Assembly (NCBI RefSeq): GCF_900172235.1
Contig: NZ_FWFQ01000017.1
Location: 1-64,000 of the forward strand
Reading direction: 5' to 3'
DNA: 64,000 bases
From: Pseudoruegeria aquimaris
GTDB lineage: Bacteria; Pseudomonadota; Alphaproteobacteria; Rhodobacterales; Rhodobacteraceae
Both the position numbers and the translations under genes were made by a program. Numbering within the stretch: position 1 is the stretch's first letter; each line of letters begins with the position of its first letter. This document shows, piece after piece, positions 57,152 to 64,000 of the stretch. The notes below the pieces were generated by a model. The model had not been told where the DNA came from and did not search any database. It saw nothing but the letters and a program-made list of their open reading frames with translations.

Positions 57152-58314
57152 ACCGCGCCCGCGCGCCGCCGCAGCAGTTGCGAGGCGACCCAGTGGTGGA
57201 ACAGATGCGTCGGCCCGTCCATCGCCGGCGAAAACCGGCCGCCGTCGAACAGCACCCCATGGCGGCCCCGCTGCATCCCCTCGACGACGAAGACGTCCTC
57301 CTCGAACACGCCCTTCCAGAGTCGGGCGTTCTCCGCCCGCATCTCGGCGTAGTCCGGCCCCGCGGCCTCCGGCGCGGTGTAGTAGAGCGCGACGTGCTCG
57401 ATCGTGCGCTCCGTCGAGAGCGGCTGCAGCAGGATGGCGAAGCTGTGATCGCGGTGCACGCCGAGCAGCACGTTGGGGTAGAGCGCCACGTATTCCGCTG
57501 CCGTCTCCCATTTCGCGCCCAGCCCCGGCACGTCGGGAAAGCGCGGCTGCCCCTCCCGCCTGAGTTGCTGGTAGACCAGCGTGCCCTGCCCCGAGTAGGC
57601 GCCGGGCGCCTCGATGTGATAGTGATCCTCCAGCCGCGAGTAGCTGTTGAGGCCCGGATGCACCCAGGGCAGGTGGTAGCTTTCGCAATAGTTCTCCACC
57701 GCCAGCTTCCAGTTCGTCGCCACGTCGAGTTCGAAACGGGAGTCCGCCCCGCCCGGCACGACCGGGTGCTCGAACTCCGCCCAGCGCGCCAGCAGATCGG
57801 CATGGACCTCCTCGAAGGGGGCCGCGGTGCCCGAGACGTTCACGAAGATCACGTCGCGCCAGAGGTGGTGGCGCACGCGGGTCAGGCCCAGATCGCCCTT
57901 GTCGACATCGGGATGTGTGTTGTGGCCGGGGCCGCCCACGTGCGGCGTGGCCCGCAGCTCGCCCGTGAGCGCGTAGCACCAGCTGTGGTATGGGCAGCGC
58001 AGAGCACCTTCCACCTTGCGCTTTTCCTCCACGAGGATCATGCCCCGGTGGCGGCAGGTGTTCTGGTAGACATGCAGCCGGCCTTCCCTGTCGCGCGCCA
58101 GCAGGAGCGGCATTCCAAGGAAATCCACAGGCATCACGTCGCCCGGTTCGGGCACATCGGCGCCGAAGCCCACGCCGGCCCAGTTGTCGAAGAGCACCGC
58201 CTGCCGCTCCTCCTCGAAGATCTCGGGCGAAACGTAATGCGCGTTGGGCAGCCCCCTGGCCTTGGACACTTCCTTCAGGACGGCCTCGAGATCGGTGGTG
58301 GCGACGTGCTGCAT
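57148..58314 (-). CDS. Rieske non-haem iron oxygenase, alpha subunit
   Basis: A 388-residue oxygenase. The Rieske cluster is bound by NTCRHRGMIL (Cys-His) and LRCPYHSWCYALTG (Cys-His). The mononuclear iron ligands lie in NWKLAVENYCESYHLPWVHP (His, His) and a later Asp. It resembles the glycine betaine/carnitine type alpha subunits as well as aromatic-ring hydroxylases; the substrate cannot be told. No ferredoxin reductase gene is in the window. It is followed by a small helical protein in the same unit. Confidence 0.9.
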   Translation of the reverse strand: MQHVATTDLEAVLKEVSKARGLPNAHYVSPEIFEEERQAVLFDNWAGVGFGADVPEPGDVMPVDFLGMPLLLARDREGRLHVYQNTCRHRGMILVEEKRKVEGALRCPYHSWCYALTGELRATPHVGGPGHNTHPDVDKGDLGLTRVRHHLWRDVIFVNVSGTAAPFEEVHADLLARWAEFEHPVVPGGADSRFELDVATNWKLAVENYCESYHLPWVHPGLNSYSRLEDHYHIEAPGAYSGQGTLVYQQLRREGQPRFPDVPGLGAKWETAAEYVALYPNVLLGVHRDHSFAILLQPLSTERTIEHVALYYTAPEAAGPDYAEMRAENARLWKGVFEEDVFVVEGMQRGRHGVLFDGGRFSPAMDGPTHLFHHWVASQLLRRRAGAV

Positions 58315-58762
58315 CGGGCTTTCCCTTCTCGGGCAGGAACAGATGCACGCACCATGACGCCCCGGCCCCCCTGCGCTCTATGCCAGCCAAGACACGGGGC
58401 GGTTCGGATGCGACACGCCGCCCGTGGAGCACGGAAAGCGCTGCGCATGAGCGATTCGGCGGTGATTCGCGATGTCGGGCATCTGTTAGCGCCACCGGGC
58501 GACAGCCCGCGTGGCACGCCTCAGGGTTGCAAGGTTCGCTCCGGATGCCCGGCGCAGCCCTGTGCACGGTGAAAAATCCAGCGTTTTCCGCAGCGCAGCG
58601 TTTTGTCAATTTTTTTACATTTTTTTGGCGAAACCGTCAAAATGCTTTACAGGAAAATAAAAGCTTTTCAGATGATTGCCCTATCCTTTACCTATTTCGC
58701 ATCGGAGGAGACGCAGCGGCATTCGCCGCCTCGTCACAGCAATTTCAGGGGGGATCATTCTC
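58315..58762. other. Divergent promoter region between Rieske oxygenase and acs
   Basis: About 450 bp. The part next to acs (58600-58740) is unusually AT-rich with T-runs (a 7-T and an 8-T run near 58610-58630) and probably holds the regulated acs promoter. A small GC-rich region lies nearer the oxygenase gene. No gene was seen. Confidence 0.6.
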
Positions 58763-60724
58763 GTGACCGATTCTGCACCAGCCACCTACGCACCTTCCGC
58801 GGAGTTCATCGCGAACGCCCACGCCGACGCTGCAACCTATGAGAAAATGTATGCCGCCTCGATCGAAGATCCGGCCGGCTTCTGGGCCGAGCACGGCAAG
58901 CGAATCGACTGGATCAAGCCCTTCACGCAGGTGAAGAACACTTCCTTCGAATTCGGCAACGTGAATATCCGCTGGTTCGAGGACGGCACGCTGAACGTCG
59001 CCGCCAACTGCATCGACCGCCACCTCGCCACCCGCGGCGATCAGACGGCCATCATCTGGGAGCCCGACTCCCCGGAGGAAGAGGCCAAGCACATCACCTA
59101 CAAACAGCTGCACACCAGCGTCTGCCGGATGGCCAACATCCTGGAAGAACTGGGCGTGCGCAAAGGCGACCGGGTCGTCATCTACCTCCCCATGATCCCG
59201 GAAGCCGCCTATGCCATGCTGGCCTGCGCCCGCATCGGGGCGATCCACTCGATCGTCTTCGCCGGCTTCAGCCCCGACGCGCTGGCCGCCCGCATCAACG
59301 GCTGCGACGCCAAGCTCATCATCACCGCCGACGAAGCCCCGCGCGGCGGCCGCAAGACGCCCCTGAAATCCAACGCCGACGCCGCCCTGCTGCACTGCAA
59401 GGACACGGTGAAATGCCTGGTGGTGAAGCGCACCGGAGGCCAGACGACCTGGATCGACGGCCGCGACTTCGACTACAACGAAATGGCGCTCGAAGCCTCC
59501 GACGTCTGCGCGCCTGCGGAGATGAACGCCGAGGATCCGCTGTTCATCCTCTACACCTCCGGCTCGACCGGCCAGCCCAAGGGCGTTGTCCATACCTCCG
59601 GCGGCTATCTCGTCTATGCGGCGATGACGCACCAGTACACGTTTGATTACCACGACGGGGACATCTACTGGTGCACCGCCGACGTGGGCTGGGTGACGGG
59701 CCACAGCTACATCGTCTACGGCCCGCTCGCCAACGGCGCCACCACGCTGATGTTCGAAGGCGTGCCCACCTACCCCGATGCGGGGCGCTTCTGGGCCGTC
59801 TGCGAGAAGCACAAGGTCAACCAGTTCTACACCGCGCCGACGGCGATCCGGGCGCTGATGGGTCAGGGCACCGAGTTCGTGGAGAAATACGACCTGAGCA
59901 GCCTCAAGCTGCTGGGCACCGTGGGCGAGCCGATCAACCCGGAGGCCTGGAACTGGTACAACGACGTCGTCGGCAAGGGCCGCTGCCCGATCGTGGACAC
60001 CTGGTGGCAGACGGAGACCGGCGGCCACATGCTCACCCCGCTTCCCGGCGCCCATGCCACCAAGCCCGGCTCCGCGCAGAAACCCTTCTTCGGCGTGCAC
60101 CCGGTGGTGCTGGACGCCCAGACCGGCGAAGAGATCCACGCCACCGAGGCCGAGGGCGTGCTCTGCCTGAAGGACAGCTGGCCCGGCCAGATGCGCACCG
60201 TCTGGGGCGATCACGAGCGCTTCGAGAAGACCTATTTCTCCGACTACAAAGGCTACTATTTCGCCGGTGACGGCTGCCGCCGCGATGCCGATGGCGACTA
60301 CTGGATCACCGGGCGCGTGGACGACGTGATCAACGTCTCCGGCCACCGCATGGGCACGGCGGAAGTGGAAAGCGCCCTGGTGGCGCACCCGAAGGTGGCC
60401 GAGGCCGCCGTGGTGGGCTACCCGCACGATGTGAAGGGCCAGGGCATCTACTGCTACGTGACCCTGATGAACGGGGTCGAGCCGTCCGAAGAGCTGCGCA
60501 AGGAGCTGCGCACCTGGGTGCGCACCGAGATCGGCCCCATCGCCTCGCCGGACCTGATCCAATGGGCGCCGGGCCTGCCGAAAACCCGTTCCGGCAAGAT
60601 CATGCGCCGCATCCTGCGCAAGATCGCCGAGGATGACTTCGGCTCGCTCGGCGACACCTCCACGCTGGCGGAGCCCGCCGTGGTGGACGATCTGATCGCC
60701 AACCGCATGAACAAGGCGTCCTGA
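58763..60724 (+). CDS. acs: Acetyl-CoA synthetase
   Basis: A 653-residue enzyme that makes acetyl-CoA from acetate, ATP and CoA with release of AMP and PPi. It has [20 protein letters not shown], the P-loop-like [13 protein letters not shown], the adenylate site [30 protein letters not shown], and the C-terminal catalytic Lys in [14 protein letters not shown], the known acetylation site. I chose the GTG at 58763 with AGGGGGG upstream. It is followed by adk 2 bp later and by an acetate-type symporter. Confidence 0.97.
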   Translation: MTDSAPATYAPSAEFIANAHADAATYEKMYAASIEDPAGFWAEHGKRIDWIKPFTQVKNTSFEFGNVNIRWFEDGTLNVAANCIDRHLATRGDQTAIIWEPDSPEEEAKHITYKQLHTSVCRMANILEELGVRKGDRVVIYLPMIPEAAYAMLACARIGAIHSIVFAGFSPDALAARINGCDAKLIITADEAPRGGRKTPLKSNADAALLHCKDTVKCLVVKRTGGQTTWIDGRDFDYNEMALEASDVCAPAEMNAEDPLFILYTSGSTGQPKGVVHTSGGYLVYAAMTHQYTFDYHDGDIYWCTADVGWVTGHSYIVYGPLANGATTLMFEGVPTYPDAGRFWAVCEKHKVNQFYTAPTAIRALMGQGTEFVEKYDLSSLKLLGTVGEPINPEAWNWYNDVVGKGRCPIVDTWWQTETGGHMLTPLPGAHATKPGSAQKPFFGVHPVVLDAQTGEEIHATEAEGVLCLKDSWPGQMRTVWGDHERFEKTYFSDYKGYYFAGDGCRRDADGDYWITGRVDDVINVSGHRMGTAEVESALVAHPKVAEAAVVGYPHDVKGQGIYCYVTLMNGVEPSEELRKELRTWVRTEIGPIASPDLIQWAPGLPKTRSGKIMRRILRKIAEDDFGSLGDTSTLAEPAVVDDLIANRMNKAS

Positions 60725-60726
60725 CC

Positions 60727-61416
60727 ATGGACACCGTTCAGCCCCGGCCCGAAACATCCGTCACCCTGATCCTTCTCGGCCCCCCGGGGGCCGGAAAGGG
60801 CACCCAGGCACGGATCCTGCAATCCCGCTTCGGCCTCGTGCAGCTTTCCACCGGCGATCTCCTCCGCGCCGCGGTGGCCGCGGGGACCGAAGCGGGCCGC
60901 AAGGCCAAGGCCGTGATGGAGGCCGGCGGGCTCGTCTCCGACGAGATCGTCCTGGCCATCCTCAAGGAGCGCATGGCCGAGCCGGACGTCGCCGCCGGGG
61001 TGATCCTCGACGGCTTCCCGCGCACCATCGGCCAGGCCGACGCGCTCGGCGCGCTGCTGGCCGAAGCCGGCAAGGCGGTGGATTGCGTGATCTCGCTGGA
61101 CGTGGACGACGAGGCCATGATCGAGCGCATCTCGGGCCGCTTCAGCTGTGCGGCCTGCGGCGAAGGCTACCACGATACACACAAGACCCCGGCCAAGGCC
61201 GGCGTCTGTGACCAATGCGGAGGCACGGAGTTCAAGCGCCGCGCTGACGACAACGCCGAGACTGTGCGTGAACGGCTCGCCGCCTACCACGCCCAGACGG
61301 CACCGCTGATTGCCTACTACGACGAAAAAGGACTGCTGAAGTCGGTGGATGCGATGGGGTCGATCGACGCCATCACGGAAGCCCTCGGCACGATCGTCGC
61401 AGGCGTTTCGGCCTAA
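60727..61416 (+). CDS. adk: Adenylate kinase with zinc-type LID, next to acs
   Basis: A 229-residue long-form adenylate kinase: GPPGAGKGTQARILQ, then VQLSTGDLLRAAV and DGFPRTIGQADAL. The LID has four Cys in FSCAACGEGYHD and VCDQCGGTEF, as in zinc-binding forms. An 11-residue N-terminal extension precedes the P-loop strand. It lies 2 bp after acs. Acs makes AMP, and this enzyme turns AMP and ATP to two ADP, so joint expression is logical. Another adk is likely in the ribosomal-protein cluster of the genome. Confidence 0.95.
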   Translation: MDTVQPRPETSVTLILLGPPGAGKGTQARILQSRFGLVQLSTGDLLRAAVAAGTEAGRKAKAVMEAGGLVSDEIVLAILKERMAEPDVAAGVILDGFPRTIGQADALGALLAEAGKAVDCVISLDVDDEAMIERISGRFSCAACGEGYHDTHKTPAKAGVCDQCGGTEFKRRADDNAETVRERLAAYHAQTAPLIAYYDEKGLLKSVDAMGSIDAITEALGTIVAGVSA

Positions 61417-61478
61417 CCGGTGCCCGCGCCCAAAGGAGAGGGGCCGCGGGACACCATCAAACAGAGGGAGAGAACGTG

Positions 61479-61739
61479 ATGGCGGAAAATCCATCCGATA
61501 ACGACTACTGGTCGGCGAACCTCCGGATCATCAAGGTCTGCCTTGTGATCTGGGCACTGGTTTCGTTCGGCTTCGGCATCCTGCTGCGCCCGCTTCTGTC
61601 GGGCATTCCCGTCGGCGGGACGGACCTTGGCTTCTGGTTTGCCCAACAGGGCTCGATCCTCGTCTTCCTGGCGCTGATTTTCTTCTACGCCTGGAAGATG
61701 AACAAGCTCGACGCCGAACACGGCGTTGAGGAGGAGTAA
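61479..61739 (+). CDS. DUF4212 small subunit of a sodium/acid symporter
   Basis: An 86-residue membrane protein with two helices (LRIIKVCLVIWALVSFGFGI and GSILVFLALIFFYAWKMNKL). This is the DUF4212 pattern of small proteins that accompany ActP-type sodium:solute symporters. It lies 6 bp before the symporter gene. The ATG at 61479 has GGGAGAG upstream; a GTG just before it is the alternative. Confidence 0.9.
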   Translation: MAENPSDNDYWSANLRIIKVCLVIWALVSFGFGILLRPLLSGIPVGGTDLGFWFAQQGSILVFLALIFFYAWKMNKLDAEHGVEEE

Positions 61740-61745
61740 GACCCC

Positions 61746-63530
61746 ATGGATCAGTTTACCATCAACCTGCTGTTCGTGGGCGCGTCCTTCGCGCTCTACA
61801 TCGGCATCGCGATCTGGGCCCGCGCGGGCTCCACGTCCGAATTCTACGCCGCCGGTCGCGGCGTGCACCCCGTCACCAACGGCATGGCCACGGCGGCCGA
61901 CTGGATGTCGGCGGCCTCCTTCATCTCGATGGCCGGCCTCATCGCCTTCACCGGCTACGACAACTCCTCCTTCCTGATGGGTTGGACGGGCGGCTACGTG
62001 CTGCTGGCCCTGCTGCTTGCGCCCTACCTGCGCAAGTTCGGCAAGTTCACGGTGTCCGAGTTCATCGGCGACCGTTTCTACAGCCCGACCGCGCGCCTCG
62101 TGGCCGTGATCTGCCTGATCGTCGCCTCGGTGACCTACGTGATCGGCCAGATGACGGGCGTCGGCGTGGCCTTCGGCCGCTTCCTCGAAGTGTCCAACAC
62201 CACCGGCCTGCTGATCGGTGCCGCCGTCGTGTTCGCCTACGCCGTGTTCGGCGGCATGAAGGGCGTGACCTACACCCAGGTGGCGCAATACGTCGTGCTG
62301 ATCACCGCCTACACCATCCCGGCGATCTTCATCTCGCTGCAACTGACGGGCAACCCGATCCCGGCGCTTGGCCTCTTCGGCGATCACGTCGCCTCGGGTG
62401 AGCCGCTGCTGGCGAAGCTCGACCAGATCGTGACGGAGCTTGGCTTCGCCTCCTACACGGAGCACCATGCCGACACGCTCAACATGGTCCTGTTCACGCT
62501 CTCGCTGATGATCGGCACCGCCGGCCTGCCGCACGTGATCATGCGCTTCTTCACCGTGCCGAAAGTCTCTGACGCACGCTGGTCCGCCGGCTGGGCGCTT
62601 GTGTTCATCGCGCTGCTTTACCTCACCGCCCCTGCCGTGGGCGCCATGGCCCGCCTCAACATCTCCGAGATGATGTGGCCCAATGGCACCAACGCCGAGG
62701 CTGTGTCCGTCGAGCAGATCGAAACCGATGAGAAATACGCCTGGATGGCGACGTGGCAGAAAACCGGCCTTCTCGACTGGGAAGACAAGAACGGCGACGG
62801 CAAGATCCAGTACTACAACGACAAGTCCGAGGCCCTGGCCGAGAAGGCTGCCGCGAACGGCTGGGAAGGCAACGAGCTGACCAAGTTCAACCGCGACATC
62901 CTCGTTCTGGCCAACCCCGAAATCGCGAACCTGCCCGGCTGGGTGATCGGCCTCGTGGCCGCCGGTGGCCTCGCCGCCGCGCTCTCGACCGCCGCCGGCC
63001 TGCTGCTCGCGATCTCCTCGGCCGTGTCCCACGACCTGATGAAGGGCCAGCTGACGCCCAACATCAGCGAGAAGGGCGAACTGCTGTCCGCCCGGATCGC
63101 GATGGCCGTGGCGATCTGCGTCGCAACCTACCTGGGCCTCAATCCTCCGGGCTTCGCAGCGCAAACCGTGGCTCTTGCCTTCGGTCTGGCCGCCGCGTCG
63201 ATCTTCCCGGCGCTGATGATGGGGATCTTCAGCCAGCGCGTGAACAACAAGGGTGCCGTTGCCGGCATGCTCGTTGGCCTCACCGTGACGCTGATCTACA
63301 TCTTCCTGCACAAGGGTTGGTTCTTCATCCCGGGCACCAACAGCTTCACCGATGCGGATCCGCTGCTGTTCACCATCAAGTCGACCTCCTTCGGGGCCAT
63401 CGGCGCGATGCTGAACTTCATCACCGCCTACGTGGTGTCCAACGCGACCGAAGAAACGCCGCAAGAGATCAAGGACCTGGTTGCCAGCGTCCGCATCCCG
63501 CGCGGCGCCGGTGTGGCCCAGGATCACTAG
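61746..63530 (+). CDS. Sodium:solute symporter (VC_2705 / ActP-like acetate permease)
   Basis: A 594-residue protein with about 13 membrane helices of the SSS family: FYAAGRGVHPVTNGMATAAD, WMSAASFISMAGLIAFTGYD, FGGMKGVTYTQVAQYVVLIT and GTAGLPHVIMRFFTVP. A soluble insertion (about residues 310-395) holds the EF-hand-like loop DKNGDGKIQYYN. The pairing with DUF4212 and acs points to sodium-driven uptake of acetate or a similar acid. It would sit in the inner membrane. Confidence 0.93.
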   Translation: MDQFTINLLFVGASFALYIGIAIWARAGSTSEFYAAGRGVHPVTNGMATAADWMSAASFISMAGLIAFTGYDNSSFLMGWTGGYVLLALLLAPYLRKFGKFTVSEFIGDRFYSPTARLVAVICLIVASVTYVIGQMTGVGVAFGRFLEVSNTTGLLIGAAVVFAYAVFGGMKGVTYTQVAQYVVLITAYTIPAIFISLQLTGNPIPALGLFGDHVASGEPLLAKLDQIVTELGFASYTEHHADTLNMVLFTLSLMIGTAGLPHVIMRFFTVPKVSDARWSAGWALVFIALLYLTAPAVGAMARLNISEMMWPNGTNAEAVSVEQIETDEKYAWMATWQKTGLLDWEDKNGDGKIQYYNDKSEALAEKAAANGWEGNELTKFNRDILVLANPEIANLPGWVIGLVAAGGLAAALSTAAGLLLAISSAVSHDLMKGQLTPNISEKGELLSARIAMAVAICVATYLGLNPPGFAAQTVALAFGLAAASIFPALMMGIFSQRVNNKGAVAGMLVGLTVTLIYIFLHKGWFFIPGTNSFTDADPLLFTIKSTSFGAIGAMLNFITAYVVSNATEETPQEIKDLVASVRIPRGAGVAQDH

Positions 63531-63650
63531 GGCCTACCTTGTGGCCGGCGCGGCCCCCTGATCCGCGCCGGCCCTCTTCGTGGCACGCCCTCCCTTCCCG
63601 CTTCTGGGCGTGCCACACCCCCGCTTTCGAACGTTTTCGAGGTCGATGCC

Positions 63651-64000
63651 ATGCCACTGCCCGCTTCAGACATCGCGGCCTTCCTGGCCGGCATCCACCC
63701 CTACGACACCCTGCCCGCCGCCGATCTGGCCCGCGTGGCCGAGGCCTGCACCCTGCAATCCATCCCCGCCGGCACCGAGATCTACGCCCCCGGCGCGCCG
63801 CTCGACGGCCTCTACATCGTCCATTCCGGATCGGTGGACGTGGAGGACGCCAACGGCGTGCAGCTCTCGCATCTGCGCAGCCGCAACTCCTTCGGCGAGC
63901 GCGGGCTGCTGCGCGACGGCAGGGCGGTCACCCGCGCCCGCGCCGCGAGCGACGCGCAGCTCCTGCTGCTGCCCACCGACACCTTCCTCGCCCTGCTGAA
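63651..64000 (+). CDS. Cyclic-nucleotide-binding-domain protein, cut by window edge
   Basis: The first 116 residues are in the window. They open PLPASDIAAFLAGIHPYDTL and form a CNMP-binding domain (IPAGTEIYAPGAPLDGLYIV, then HSGSVDVED and RNSFGERGLLRDGRAVT, where FGERGLL is the phosphate-binding cassette). In related genomes a gene here encodes a CNMP-CBS-DUF294 nucleotidyltransferase-like protein near acs, which may tune acetate metabolism. The C-terminal part is outside the window, so this is an inference. Confidence 0.82.
   Translation, partial: MPLPASDIAAFLAGIHPYDTLPAADLARVAEACTLQSIPAGTEIYAPGAPLDGLYIVHSGSVDVEDANGVQLSHLRSRNSFGERGLLRDGRAVTRARAASDAQLLLLPTDTFLALL

Noticed and set aside
56894-58609. 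A 571-codon - strand frame across the Rieske gene
   Set aside because: Only its 3' end in that frame (from 57151) is plausible coding; the rest is a shifted frame of the oxygenase.
61413-63527. A 704-codon - strand open frame
   Set aside because: It is the antisense of the DUF4212-symporter genes, with His/Gly/Asp-rich composition typical of shadow frames in GC-rich DNA.

Overview
The window comes from a GC-rich alphaproteobacterium, most likely a member of the Rhodobacteraceae (roseobacter group). The evidence is the gene content and phage type: a DUF1045 protein, a Hint-domain protein, an acs-adk-DUF4212-symporter block, and a Mu-like phage with a P2-like contractile tail. No species can be named from the sequence alone.

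Positions 454-39182 hold an apparently complete Mu-like transposable prophage of about 38.7 kb. It sits inside a cidA/lrgA-family gene: the 5' part is at 176-453 and the 3' part at 39183-39269, and joining them across the shared 8 bp restores the frame. The intact lrgB-family partner follows at 39266. A possible IS5-type transposase start is cut by the left edge of the window. The right end of the prophage carries a LexA-like S24 repressor (+ strand), an operator region and divergent early genes (Ner-like, HU, MuA transposase, MuB ATPase, DUF3164, GemA). All remaining phage genes but one small ORF are on the - strand. They run from a Mor/C-type activator through lysis genes, Mu-type terminase, portal, protease/scaffold and head genes, to sheath, tube, a tail chaperone with a -1 frameshift, a tape measure with exact 249-bp repeats, and P2-type baseplate and fibre genes. 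Three copies of a palindrome, ACCCGGACAGNTGTCC, lie upstream of the lysis, protease/head and baseplate blocks and are good candidates for late-promoter activator sites.

The most striking system is a diversity-generating retroelement (DGR) at the left end of the prophage. In the direction of transcription it reads: lectin-fold target with variable repeat VR1, hairpin, avd, template repeat TR, reverse transcriptase, then a D12-class adenine methyltransferase. A second target gene with its own variable repeat (VR2) and hairpin lies about 27 kb away in the early region (30277-31464). All 11 TR-to-VR2 differences and 13 of 15 TR-to-VR1 differences are at template adenines. The reverse transcriptase carries an in-frame TGA at codon 55, so the element may recently have been silenced.

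From 39.2 to 64 kb is host chromosome: lrgB, tRNA-Glu(UUC), a DUF1045 protein, a GDP-fucose block (fucosyltransferase-like, gmd, fcl), a FabH-like synthase, rpiB, arsH, tdk, a 2-hydroxyacid dehydrogenase, csaA, proC, ybjN-like, ubiK, lgt-midA-pgeF, a Hint-domain gene, and a Rieske oxygenase. It ends with an acetate uptake and activation block (acs, adk, DUF4212 subunit, sodium:solute symporter, and a cyclic-nucleotide-binding protein cut by the window edge).
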